This document shows positions 1 to 8,872 of a stretch of DNA of 33,637 nucleotides, one piece after another. Position numbers and translations under genes: made by a program. The stretch is from Candidatus Bathyarchaeota archaeon (lineage in GTDB: Archaea; Thermoproteota; Bathyarchaeia; Bathyarchaeales; Bathycorpusculaceae). The notes beneath the pieces are model-generated. The model ran no database searches and was not told the origin of the DNA. It worked only from the letters and a program-made list of their open reading frames with translations. The DNA is taken from positions 1-33,637 of the forward strand of contig JARYLR010000016.1 in assembly GCA_029907545.1 (NCBI GenBank), written 5' to 3'. The first letter of the stretch is position 1, and each line of letters starts with the position of its first letter.

Positions 1-89
1 GCTTCTTCAATCAGCTTTTCCGGCTCTTTTTCGTAGTGTTCGCCGAATTTTGTTCTTCCTACTGCCACTATGGCGGGGCGGATAGGCAT
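1..89 (-). CDS. Thiolase (acetyl-CoA acyltransferase family), N-terminal fragment
   Basis: Reading the minus strand from the ATG at 89 gives 29 residues beginning MPIRPAIVAVGRTKFGEHYE, the typical N-terminus of archaeal thiolases (the VGxGRTKFGEH signature). The gene runs off the left edge. An AAAGGTG ribosome binding site lies just upstream. Archaeal thiolases of this type act in acetoacetyl-CoA formation for the mevalonate pathway or in acyl-CoA breakdown, usually beside a DUF35 protein and HMG-CoA synthase, which would lie outside the window. The call rests on a short signature only. Confidence 0.72.
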   Translation of the reverse strand, partial: MPIRPAIVAVGRTKFGEHYEKEPEKLIEE

Positions 90-225
90 ACTTTACACCT
101 TTCTCGTCAGTAAGCAGATATGCCTTTAACCATGACTATTAAGCGTTTGCCAAAATCGCCCTATGTTGAGCTGATAAGGCTTTTATCTTGCTTCAAGGAA
201 TAAGCTAGGCTGCAAGGGATCGCGG

Positions 226-687
226 ATGCAGCTACCTCTAGTCCTTCAATTGATGCTTATCAGAAGCATAGAGGCAGTCGCCAGCAAGCCATGGTGGGAA
301 CTTGTTCCAGAGGAATCTAAACTCATTTTCTCGCTTACAATCTTCTTTATTAACCTCATAGTCTTAACTCTAGTTCTCTATATTGCGGGATTAGTTGTTG
401 TAGGCAAAAAGAGAGCACTTATGACCGACGCGTTCCTCATCGCGCTGGTGGGCACGGTTCTGTCAACAGCTTTCTTCACGTTTATACCTTATGGCCTGAT
501 TGCCCTAGTTCTCGCTATACTAGCTTGGCTGCTTTTAATCAAGAATCTCTACGAAACCGGATGGCTCAGCGCCATAGCCGTAGGCATCATGGCCATGATA
601 GTTTTCCTCGCAGCCGCCATCCTTATCGCACTGATCTTTGGCATCTTGGAGAAGGCGATTGAGCATTTGATGTCATGGTGGCTCTGA
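226..687 (+). CDS. Small multi-pass membrane protein
   Basis: This 153-residue protein is almost entirely hydrophobic, with about four membrane segments (roughly residues 33-58, 68-88, 90-107 and 115-142) and a short polar stretch near residue 60 (GKKRA). No family is recognised. It overlaps the next ORF by 13 nt and so probably shares a transcript with two more small membrane ORFs. A possible TATA-like stretch (CTTTTATC, about 180-187) lies upstream. The ribosome binding site is weak, and the ATG at 253 is an alternative start. Confidence 0.6.
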   Translation: MQLPLVLQLMLIRSIEAVASKPWWELVPEESKLIFSLTIFFINLIVLTLVLYIAGLVVVGKKRALMTDAFLIALVGTVLSTAFFTFIPYGLIALVLAILAWLLLIKNLYETGWLSAIAVGIMAMIVFLAAAILIALIFGILEKAIEHLMSWWL

Positions 688-1067
688 TTCTCACTCGAGG
701 CGTTGTGTTGCCAAGCGAAAAGAAACATACGGTGCTGTTAGGTTTAGCTTTTCTTGCGTTCCTCGTTCTCTCATCTCTTGAGAACACCGTGTTCTTTCAT
801 GTTTTGAGTGATGTTCTTCGGAGCCCGTTTCTAGCGGTTCTCATGCTCTTCATCCATAATGTGCTTGTTGTCTCGCTTATCATATTGGGTATGACGTTTT
901 ACGTCAACCTAGTTTTGCACTTCTTCAGAGAAGGCAGATACGAGCGCATAGTAATCGAGCATCTGCGAGTCTTTGCTGCCGTCTTCACCGTAGTGATCCT
1001 TTTGCTAAGCATTCTTAGGGGAAGCAATTTGATTTATGGTGAAGTTTCAGTTGAAGCCTTGCGGTGA
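675..1067 (+). CDS. Membrane protein, possibly N-terminal part of a SpoIIM/DUF95-like protein
   Basis: 130 residues with three strong hydrophobic segments (about residues 20-36, 50-75 and 98-115). It starts inside the preceding ORF and overlaps the following one in a GTGA arrangement at 1064-1067. Read together with that ORF it would give a protein of about 191 residues, close to the usual length of SpoIIM-like membrane proteins, so the two may be halves of one gene separated by a missing base. Family assignment is tentative and comes only from the hydrophobic pattern and the FIHN segment. Confidence 0.5.
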   Translation: MVALILTRGVVLPSEKKHTVLLGLAFLAFLVLSSLENTVFFHVLSDVLRSPFLAVLMLFIHNVLVVSLIILGMTFYVNLVLHFFREGRYERIVIEHLRVFAAVFTVVILLLSILRGSNLIYGEVSVEALR

Positions 1068-1249
1068 TTTTGCTTGTCAGCGCACCTATAGGCATCGTTG
1101 AAGGCTACGGCATTTACTTGACGATAAGAAAAACGCTGAGCCGAACTATGTCTATGAAAGACTTAGGCTACATCTACGGCATATTCCTTATCGCGGCAAC
1201 AATGGAAGTGGCCTTCATCAACGTTCTTCTGGCAGTAACGACAAAATGA
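1064..1249 (+). CDS. Small membrane ORF, possibly C-terminal part of the preceding gene
   Basis: 61 residues from a GTG that overlaps the previous stop by 4 nt (GTGA). It contains SAPIGIVEGYGIYLTI, resembling the P-x-G-I-x-E motif in the C-terminal half of SpoIIM/DUF95 proteins, and a final hydrophobic segment. Either it is a translationally coupled small gene or the continuation of the 675-1067 ORF after a one-base loss in the GG of CGGTG. The overlap alone cannot decide. Confidence 0.45.
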   Translation: MILLVSAPIGIVEGYGIYLTIRKTLSRTMSMKDLGYIYGIFLIAATMEVAFINVLLAVTTK

Positions 1250-1296
1250 CGCTGGCAACTTAAGAGCAGCCAACAGAACCACGGAAGTAATGCAGA

Positions 1297-2439
1297 CTAG
1301 TCTATGGTCTCCTTGATTTCTATCCCATGCTTTCTTAGACCGTCAAGCAACATGCTGAAAAGATCATTGTTCATTCCAAGCTTCTCCGGCGGAACTACGC
1401 CTTTCTCAAACTCAACCTTTTTCAGCATCAGCTGGGCCACTAGGGACGCAGGATACGCCGTAGTCCTAGCCATCGCAGTCACCTCACTTCCCTTGTCATA
1501 GAAGTCAAGCAGGTCATACGTGTAGTGTACAGGCTTATTCTTTTTAAAGCCTGAAACTACGACTCTCAAAGCAACAATGTCTCTGACTTCGGGCTGAGCG
1601 AGCTTGTTTGAGAAGAGCTTAACCGTCACCATTCTCGGTGATATACTTACTCCTTGAACGTTAATCGGCTTGTCCTCGAAAAAACCGAGAGATCTCAGAA
1701 CCCCGACCTTGTCAGCGTGTCCTGGGTAACGAAGGGTTTTCTCCCACATTTCTTCAACACCTTTCACTGTATGCAACAGTGTCCTCAGCCCATCAGTGTA
1801 GAATGCTTCCAGCTTGCCTACCTCTGGAAAGTCAACCTCCTCCAAGCCGGTTAAGGCTTCCACATCAGCTAGCCTGCCGCCGACGATTATTCTAGCTTTT
1901 CGTATGTACTCATCAATCAAACTCTCAGGAGACCAAGTAATGACATAGCCCAACGGCGGCACAGGGGTTTCAGGAAGCCCGCCGACCATGACGCGGACAG
2001 ACTGAACCTTGTCAAGAGCCGAAACCGCATGCCCAACAAGCACATTGCTTATACCCGGCGCCAGCCCACAGTCGGGCACAATCGTGATCCCCGATTCTAC
2101 AGCCATGTCATGCAACGACAAGGGGTTCTCGCCCATAAAGGAAACATCTACTAAATCTTTTTTCGCCTCAATACAAGCTTCAGCCAGCCGGTAACCAAGA
2201 TTTCCAGGCAAAAAGCCTAAGACCACGTTGAACTCTTTCAGTCTGTTGATCAGATCAGCGTGGTTTCGCGCATCAATCTGACTCCATGAAACATTGGCTT
2301 TGCCAATTTTCTCTGCGACGGCTTTGGCGCGGATCGGATCTTTGTCTGCGACAACAATATCCAGAGAACTCGCGCTTGCAGCTAGGTCAGAGGCTGCAAC
2401 TGAGCCTATGTTCCCGCAACCAACAACTAGGGCTCTCAT
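1297..2439 (-). CDS. Saccharopine dehydrogenase-like NAD(P)-dependent oxidoreductase
   Basis: Starting at the ATG at 2439 the protein (380 aa) opens directly with a Rossmann fold: MRALVVGCGNIGSVAASDLA has the GxGxxG motif, followed by VADKD at the end of the second strand. The middle has GLAPGISNVLVGHA, typical of the saccharopine dehydrogenase family in which the catalytic domain follows the nucleotide-binding domain. Family members act on lysine or related amino acids; the substrate here cannot be told. The frame is open a further 67 codons upstream, but that extension is not Rossmann-like and is rich in Cys/Trp/Arg, so the 2439 start is preferred. AGG lies a few bases before this ATG. Confidence 0.85.
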   Translation of the reverse strand: MRALVVGCGNIGSVAASDLAASASSLDIVVADKDPIRAKAVAEKIGKANVSWSQIDARNHADLINRLKEFNVVLGFLPGNLGYRLAEACIEAKKDLVDVSFMGENPLSLHDMAVESGITIVPDCGLAPGISNVLVGHAVSALDKVQSVRVMVGGLPETPVPPLGYVITWSPESLIDEYIRKARIIVGGRLADVEALTGLEEVDFPEVGKLEAFYTDGLRTLLHTVKGVEEMWEKTLRYPGHADKVGVLRSLGFFEDKPINVQGVSISPRMVTVKLFSNKLAQPEVRDIVALRVVVSGFKKNKPVHYTYDLLDFYDKGSEVTAMARTTAYPASLVAQLMLKKVEFEKGVVPPEKLGMNNDLFSMLLDGLRKHGIEIKETID

Positions 2440-2554
2440 AAAACCTATTCTGACAGCATCTTCATTAAAGCTTTCGCAACACGCACCCCAAGAAAAACGA
2501 CTCATGACTGACGCATATGACTCAACACAGCACCTATTCCAAAGACATCTGAGG

Positions 2555-2566
2555 CCTATATATAGG
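2555..2566 (-). promoter_or_regulatory. TATA box, perfect palindrome CCTATATATAGG
   Basis: CCTATATATAGG is a 12-bp palindrome about 115-125 nt before the oxidoreductase start at 2439. As an archaeal TATA box on the minus strand it would set transcription near 2534, leaving a leader of about 95 nt. Being symmetric it could also fire on the plus strand, but no plus-strand gene follows. Confidence 0.5.
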
Positions 2567-2672
2567 GGGTATTCTTTTTTTCGCAGCTTAAAACCCGCAT
2601 TGCCCATGAAGATCTTTCCATCAGCCCTCAGATGGTGCAAGTCCCATTTTCAAAGTTCAGGTGCGGACAGTA

Positions 2673-2999
2673 TCAACCATAGGAAGAGTGCAGTCTGTCA
2701 AACATGACGCTTTTCTCTTTTTCCGAGGTGACGTGGAGAGAAGGCAAGCTGCCCACTATTGGACGTTTTTGCAGGTGTTTGTAGCCGCATTCGCATTCGA
2801 ATCCAACTGTTTTGCCTCCTCTCCTCATTTCTCTCCATCTTTTGCCGTTGCAGTGGGCAAGCTGTACATGGATTTTCCATAGGAGTCTTGCTTCCTGCGG
2901 TGTTATGGGCGCATAGTGTTTTGCTGATGTTGCATACCATGTCACGTAGGCAACTAGGCATGACCATACGGCGATCAAGAGCATTTCTAGTGGGGTCAT
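2673..2999 (-). CDS. Small membrane-anchored Cys-containing protein
   Basis: 108 residues. The first 25 form one membrane segment; the rest is basic and carries a conserved-looking block with HC, then CECGYKH and RPIVGSLPSLHV, which suggests a small metal-binding or zinc-ribbon-like fold. A GGTGA ribosome binding site six bases before the ATG at 2999 supports the start. It lies between pyrI and the oxidoreductase on the same strand, with 125 nt to pyrI, so it may be separately transcribed. No family is recognised. Confidence 0.6.
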   Translation of the reverse strand: MTPLEMLLIAVWSCLVAYVTWYATSAKHYAPITPQEARLLWKIHVQLAHCNGKRWREMRRGGKTVGFECECGYKHLQKRPIVGSLPSLHVTSEKEKSVMFDRLHSSYG

Positions 3000-3124
3000 T
3001 TTTTCACCATGTGTTTTTGTGTTCTACAGATGTACGATATGTACTTTCTTAGACACATCTAGGATAGAATCCCTTATCTTACGATATAAGGATTATCTAG
3101 AATTCCGAACAAACCGCGCAGACA

Positions 3125-3589
3125 CTAAAACTGCTCAAGCACATCCTTCTTCTCGATAATACACCCACAATAATGACACTTCAAAACCAAAGGCTCCTCA
3201 GACTCAAGATAAAACTTCGCCCTCACAGGCTCATCACTATTACTAATGCAAGCAGGATTCACACACTTAATAATGTTGTCAATAACCGAAGGCAACTTAA
3301 CCTCCTGCTTCTTCACAACTTTGTAATCACGAATAATGTTAATCGTCGCATGAGGAGCCAACAATGCAATCTTATGCACCTCCTGCGGATTCAACTCTCG
3401 ACCCTCAATCTTCACAATATCCTTAGTCTTCAACCTCTTACTGGGCACATGAATAGCCACAGTTATCGGCCTCTTCTCGTGTCCCGTAATCCCCAGAATC
3501 TTCACCACATCCAACGCATGTCCACCAGTAATATGGTCAATTACCGTGCCATCTTTAATCTTAGAAACACGTAATTCTCTTTCACTCAC
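3125..3589 (-). CDS. pyrI: Aspartate carbamoyltransferase regulatory subunit
   Basis: 154 residues. The N-terminal allosteric domain has the pattern V-x-K-I-x-x-G-T-V-I-D-H-I followed by A-L-D-V-V-K-I-L-G. The C-terminal zinc domain has Cys109-x4-Cys114 and Cys138-x2-Cys141, the four zinc ligands that bind the catalytic subunit. It regulates the first committed pyrimidine step by binding nucleotides. The start is a GTG at 3589: it gives the family length and the standard SERELRVSKI opening, whereas the 24 codons upstream are hydrophobic and unlike PyrI. A TATA-like TTTTTTATC near 3630-3639 on the minus strand fits. It is divergent from pyrB, with about 180 nt between, rather than in the common pyrBI operon. 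Confidence 0.95.
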   Translation of the reverse strand: MSERELRVSKIKDGTVIDHITGGHALDVVKILGITGHEKRPITVAIHVPSKRLKTKDIVKIEGRELNPQEVHKIALLAPHATINIIRDYKVVKKQEVKLPSVIDNIIKCVNPACISNSDEPVRAKFYLESEEPLVLKCHYCGCIIEKKDVLEQF

Positions 3590-3645
3590 ACAAGACACTT
3601 CCAACCAAAATCGCTTATACACCAAACACAGATAAAAAACTTTAA

Positions 3646-4692
<1,047 letters not shown>

Positions 4693-4709
4693 CTGATCCT
4701 ACGTTATTC

Positions 4710-6920
4710 CTATTCAAGTGCAAACCGGTCAAACAAAGTCAACGCACTCGTTGCGCCGCACAAAGGACACTTATGCAACTGTCCAAAAGAGCTTCTCCCG
4801 CAACTAGAGCAAAAGGTCAATTTGCGATTATACGTGAAAAACCTAATACCATATTCGCTCATGAGCTGCTTGCTTAGAAGGATAAGCGAATCTGGCTTAA
4901 TCTCTGCTTCTCCAAGCTCAACAACCGTAAGATTGGCGCCTTCATGCAGCCAGCTTGATCTCCGCGCGTTAGATAAAGGTTTAGGCTCAAGCTTACCTTC
5001 GCGATAGGTAAGTCGAGCAAACGTGGGATAGAACGGCTTATCTCTTGTTCCAGAAAAACGAATCTTGCCTACACCATATCTTTCAATATCCGCTTGCACC
5101 AGCCTTCTGGAAGCCTCAAAATCGGGCAGAACGACAGGCGACAAGCGTCTAACCCGTTTTCCACTTTTCTGCAAAAAAGCCGTAACCTCATCCACAACTT
5201 CCTTTTCAAACGCCGCAGACTTTTCTTCTTCAAATTTGCTGTCGGAAAACGCCTCTGCAGCATTTTCGAACCCTGCAAAACTAACCAGCAAAGAGCTCGC
5301 ATCCAGCCTAAAGTATTCATCCCCATTAGCACGCTGCAACAGGAATGGCAGCAAACCTTTCCCAAAATTTCGAAGAGCACGATACTTAATTTCAAGAGCA
5401 CGCGAAGCCATATTCAGCCTCTCCTTGAGGACAGAAAAAAACTTCGCCTTGTCTTTTTCCGCCTCATAGACTATTCGAGGCAGATTAACCGTCACATGAC
5501 CTAAACAGCCTACGCGCAAAGTATCAGTCTCCCAATCCCCGTTTAAATCATCATTATACCAGCATCCAGAAGGAGAGAACACACGGCAAGCATTATCTTT
5601 CTCAGAAACATCAGCAAAAAATACGTTGCCATATCCAAGGGCTAACGAGTGTGCTTCAAGAAACAGTTGTCTTGCCTTCTCATCGACGAATATGTCCGAT
5701 CGCACCTTCACAGTTAACTTAACTTTCCGAAGAGGAGTAAGAACGCTTTGCTCCTTCACAACCTTGAACAAAACTGACGCTAGCAACTGAGCTTCTGCAA
5801 GAAAATCTCTGTATTGGTAGCGAGCTTTTTCAGCGAAACCAACAGCAGGTTTTGAAGCTAAAAACTCTGGAACAACAAGCTCAAGCCCAAAAGACACATC
5901 AGCGTGCTGACATACACTAAAAAGGAAAAAACGCAACGATTCCTCAATTTTAGCTGAATCCGGAGCCCTTATAAACGGAGACAAAAATACGTTAAAGTAC
6001 TCTAAGGTTTGGGTGCTGTTCACTTCTCTAACCGAATGCAAGATAACATTCAAAACAATTGCCAAAGCTTCCTCAAAGTTTCGCGGAGGTAAAGGAGAAA
6101 AGCCGAAAGAAGCTGTTTTCTCAAGATGCAAACCGTTCTGCAAGAAGAATCTAATATCATGAACTACTTCAGTTGGCTTCGTGATCCAGCTGTCAAGTCT
6201 GTCTAGGTGAAGTGAACCTGACAGATGCGCATCCGCGATGTCTCTTGGAAGCACGTTCAGAAGAATATACTCTCTTAGAACAGTGTCTCCTGCAGCATCA
6301 CGGATGGATTCGGCTCCTTCAAAAGTTTTGCTCTTGCCTTCAATAAGAGCGAAAACATCGTGAACTGGTAGCCCTAAACGTGTAAGTCGGTGGCGATAGT
6401 CCTCTAGGCCTTTGTCTATCAAAATCGTATTAACAATCTCTCGAATAAGCGGTGCTGTAACATACTTCGTCCTCGACTTAAGAATCTGCTTCTCTGCTTC
6501 TTTAGCTACTTTCTGAGCCAAATCAGCAGGCATACGTGTCTCCCTGATAAGCGAATCAGCAATCCTGTTAACGTCAAACTCCTCTAAAGTTGAACGCGAT
6601 GTGCGGATCAACATACCTCGTGGCTTGTAAGCTCTCTTCTCTATTCTGTCCGCCACATCAACAACCATTTTACCCAGGTCAGTTAAACAATATTTCTTCG
6701 AATCCGCATCCACCTCCACCAAGTCCGCCTTAAGCAGAAACCTCAAATGATAGGCAAACCTCCCAGCATCCTTGCTAGGACTCATCCTAAGCAGACTCAT
6801 CAACTCACTATATGACAGCGCGCTCTTGTCAAAAAGTAAACTAAGTATCTGCAGCCTAGTGGGAGACGAAACCGCCTTCAGTATCCTAACACCACGTAAC
6901 TTATGCGAGACAGACACCAT
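4710..6920 (-). CDS. Winged helix / ATP-cone / NrdD-like protein lacking the glycyl-radical site
   Basis: 736 residues in three parts. Residues 1-90 are an ArsR-like winged helix (SSPTRLQILSLL, then KDAGRFAYHLRFLLKADLVE). Residues about 103-190 are an ATP-cone, the nucleotide-sensing domain of ribonucleotide reductases and NrdR. Residues about 205-736 follow class III (anaerobic) reductase NrdD, including VGCLGHVTVNLPR, which supplies the thiyl-radical cysteine (Cys472), and a C-terminal zinc site C704-x2-C, C718-x2-C721. The protein ends ...LFDRFALE where active NrdD has R-[IV]-x-G-Y with the radical glycine, and it has Glu251 where family members commonly have a Cys before HD. No NrdG activase is in the window. 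It is best read as a nucleotide-binding regulator built from a retired reductase. The start has a good GAGGGG site. It shares its upstream region with the divergent tRNA-Pro. Confidence 0.8.
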   Translation of the reverse strand: MVSVSHKLRGVRILKAVSSPTRLQILSLLFDKSALSYSELMSLLRMSPSKDAGRFAYHLRFLLKADLVEVDADSKKYCLTDLGKMVVDVADRIEKRAYKPRGMLIRTSRSTLEEFDVNRIADSLIRETRMPADLAQKVAKEAEKQILKSRTKYVTAPLIREIVNTILIDKGLEDYRHRLTRLGLPVHDVFALIEGKSKTFEGAESIRDAAGDTVLREYILLNVLPRDIADAHLSGSLHLDRLDSWITKPTEVVHDIRFFLQNGLHLEKTASFGFSPLPPRNFEEALAIVLNVILHSVREVNSTQTLEYFNVFLSPFIRAPDSAKIEESLRFFLFSVCQHADVSFGLELVVPEFLASKPAVGFAEKARYQYRDFLAEAQLLASVLFKVVKEQSVLTPLRKVKLTVKVRSDIFVDEKARQLFLEAHSLALGYGNVFFADVSEKDNACRVFSPSGCWYNDDLNGDWETDTLRVGCLGHVTVNLPRIVYEAEKDKAKFFSVLKERLNMASRALEIKYRALRNFGKGLLPFLLQRANGDEYFRLDASSLLVSFAGFENAAEAFSDSKFEEEKSAAFEKEVVDEVTAFLQKSGKRVRRLSPVVLPDFEASRRLVQADIERYGVGKIRFSGTRDKPFYPTFARLTYREGKLEPKPLSNARRSSWLHEGANLTVVELGEAEIKPDSLILLSKQLMSEYGIRFFTYNRKLTFCSSCGRSSFGQLHKCPLCGATSALTLFDRFALE

Positions 6921-6982
6921 GCAACCCCTCTAAGACTAGAATTACTGCGCAACATAAGAGTTTAAAGGTTAAGGAAACACTC

Positions 6983-6990
6983 TATAAACA
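6983..6990 (+). promoter_or_regulatory. TATA box of tRNA-Pro
   Basis: TATAAACA lies about 20-24 nt before the mature 5' end of the tRNA gene, the expected spacing for an archaeal promoter. A separate TTTAAAC-type stretch on the minus strand (about 6960-6967) could serve the divergent NrdD-like gene. Confidence 0.5.
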
Positions 6991-7006
6991 AAACCTCGGC
7001 AAAGCA

Positions 7007-7081
7007 GGGGCTGTCGGCTAGCTTGGTCTAGGCTATGAGCCTCGGGCGCTCGTGACCCCGGTTCAAATCCGGGCAGCCCCA
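7007..7081 (+). tRNA. tRNA-Pro(CGG)
   Basis: A full cloverleaf can be drawn. The acceptor stem is GGGGCTG with CAGCCCC and discriminator A7081. The D-arm is GGCT/GGCT with GG in the loop. The anticodon stem is TGAGC/GCTCG with loop CTCGGGC, giving anticodon CGG. A four-base variable loop follows, then T-arm CCCGG-TTCAAAT-CCGGG. CCA is not encoded. No intron. The last 12 bases (7070-7081) recur at 9961-9972, so this gene appears to be an integration site. Confidence 0.95.
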
Positions 7082-7193
7082 TTATTAGACCCAAACCCAT
7101 TCGGGTTCAAAACCGAAGAGTCCAAATTTAGTCCAAACGAGGAGACTGGTGGTATCAATTGTTCTTTTGAGAAGACGTCTGCTTTTTGAAACA

Positions 7194-7234
7194 CTTGCGA
7201 GTGCAATCGCAAGCTATTTATAAGTAGGTTGCGA
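7194..7234 (+). promoter_or_regulatory. Promoter with operator-like TTGCGA half-sites
   Basis: A perfect inverted repeat CTTGCGA-(6 nt)-TCGCAAG occupies 7194-7213. A TATA element CTATTTATAAG follows at about 7214-7224, and a third TTGCGA lies at 7229-7234. So three copies of the same hexamer flank the TATA box and would block TBP/TFB or polymerase if bound. It controls the ATPase gene starting at 7260. Confidence 0.5.
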
Positions 7235-7259
7235 CTTAATGTTTAAGAAGGTGATATGA

Positions 7260-8765
7260 ATGACTGTATCGAATCTTGCTGATCAGAACTCTTGGTGGAG
7301 AGATGAAAATCTAATCGAAAGTGACCAGCTTGTTGATGCATGGAGAAAATCCTCTTTTAAGTGGATGCCGAGGATTGTTGAAACTTTTCAATGGGATGTT
7401 AACGTTATTTACAGCTTGAGGGGTCCTAGACAGGTTGGTAAGACCACTCTTGTTAGACTTAAGATTAGAGAATTGCTTAGAAGTGATATTGACGGCCGCA
7501 GAATATTTTATTGGTCCTGCGATCAAGTAGAGAGTCCTCAAAAACTAACCTCGATAATTAGCGAATATTTAGATTGGGCTAGAAGATTTTCTGAGGACAG
7601 GCTTTTCTTGTTTCTGGACGAGATCTCGGCGGTGAAGGATTGGCAACGGAGCATTAAGTATCTTTATGACATTGGAAAGCTGAAAAATTGCTTGGTTGTG
7701 CTTACTGGCTCTCACAGTATTGACTTAGTGAAAGCAACAGAAAGCCTTGCTGGAAGAAGAGGAGAGGTCGACAAGCTTGGCGACAACCTTCCAGACAAGG
7801 TGTTCCTCGGCGCCAAGTTTTGTGAATACGTGGAAACTCGCAATCTCCAAATATACAAAATTCTCCGCAACTTGAAACTATTGTCTAAGCACAACAGACT
7901 GCAAATGTTGAATGATCTAGCAGAGGGAAGGTTGCCAAAGCCTATTCACGTTCTCACTCCATACATAAAGGATTTGCAAGGTCTTCTAGAAGACTATCTT
8001 ATCACAGGCGGCATTCCTAGGGCTGTGAATAGCTACGTTTCTCATGGAACTATTCCGGACATAATCTACAGCGATTACGTAAACCTCATCATCCGGGACA
8101 TCACAAGATGGGGTGGCAATGAAATATATCTACGTCAGATAATACAGCGAACAATCGAAACACTCTCTTCGCGGGTAAGCTGGAACAATCTTAAAGACGA
8201 GACTGAAATCGCCACTCATGACACTGTTCGCTGGTATGTTGACATAGTCAAGAACAGCTTCGTAGTCTCTTATGTTCACCATCTTGACAAAGATAAGGGC
8301 GTGCCCTACTACAAAAAAGCGAAGAAAATTTACTTCTGCGATCCATTCATGTTTCACGCGTTGAGATGGTGGGCTTTTGGCGGTAAGCATCCCTTTGACG
8401 ATTCGACTGCATTTCTTAAGGATTCCGAGAACAAGAGCAGACTCGTGGAATCTGTTGTCTGTGATCACATGATTCGACTGCTTTTCAATCTTGAGCCTAG
8501 TTTACAATTTGACTATATGACGAAACTATTCTATTGGGAGAGCGGTAAAAAGAGAGAAGTAGACTTTGTGGCAAAACTAGGAAGTGCTTTCCTGCCTATC
8601 GAACTTAAATATCAATCCACGATCAATAGGAGCGACGTTTATGGAATAATAGATTTTATGAAAGGTGGAAGATCACATAAAGGTATCGTGATTACGAAAG
8701 ATGCTATTGCTGAAGGACGGAATTACGTAGGGATACCTGTTTCGCTATTCCTACTCATTGCATAA
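7260..8765 (+). CDS. AAA ATPase with DUF4143-type C-terminal domain
   Basis: 501 residues. Walker A is GPRQVGKT (54-61), Walker B is LFLFLDE (about 115-121), and a sensor-like VLTGSHS follows. The C-terminal region has KREVDFVAK...LPIELKYQS, the D-x(n)-E-x-K pattern of the degenerate PD-(D/E)XK fold typical of AAA_14/DUF4143 proteins. Such ATPases are common in archaea, often on mobile or rapidly gained loci, and their function is largely unknown. AAGGTGAT eight bases before the ATG supports the start. The gene lies just inside the left boundary of the candidate element, and its promoter carries operator-like repeats. Confidence 0.85.
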   Translation: MTVSNLADQNSWWRDENLIESDQLVDAWRKSSFKWMPRIVETFQWDVNVIYSLRGPRQVGKTTLVRLKIRELLRSDIDGRRIFYWSCDQVESPQKLTSIISEYLDWARRFSEDRLFLFLDEISAVKDWQRSIKYLYDIGKLKNCLVVLTGSHSIDLVKATESLAGRRGEVDKLGDNLPDKVFLGAKFCEYVETRNLQIYKILRNLKLLSKHNRLQMLNDLAEGRLPKPIHVLTPYIKDLQGLLEDYLITGGIPRAVNSYVSHGTIPDIIYSDYVNLIIRDITRWGGNEIYLRQIIQRTIETLSSRVSWNNLKDETEIATHDTVRWYVDIVKNSFVVSYVHHLDKDKGVPYYKKAKKIYFCDPFMFHALRWWAFGGKHPFDDSTAFLKDSENKSRLVESVVCDHMIRLLFNLEPSLQFDYMTKLFYWESGKKREVDFVAKLGSAFLPIELKYQSTINRSDVYGIIDFMKGGRSHKGIVITKDAIAEGRNYVGIPVSLFLLIA

Positions 8766-8872
8766 GATAGGCTTCTCCCCACACCCCAAGATTGCATGAC
8801 AGATTGTAAGAGACAGTAAATTCCAGCTCTCTTTGGAAGAAACTAGATCAAAATGTATCTATCCTATTTTTG

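Noticed and set aside
2440-2640. N-terminal extension of the saccharopine-dehydrogenase-like protein
   Set aside because: It precedes the Rossmann start, has Cys/Trp/Arg-rich composition and contains the predicted TATA box and leader.
2673-3091. Hairpin CCTTAT/ATAAGG at 3072-3091 as a terminator of pyrI
   Set aside because: The stem is short and AT-rich with an 8-nt loop and lacks a following T-run on the minus strand; it may equally be part of a promoter.
5065-5504. Plus-strand and alternative minus-strand ORFs over the NrdD-like gene
   Set aside because: These are shadows of the long minus-strand coding frame, with Ser/Arg-rich nonsense composition.
4710-6920. Functional anaerobic ribonucleotide reductase
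   Set aside because: The radical Gly motif is absent at the C-terminus and no activase gene is near, so the enzymatic call is not supported.
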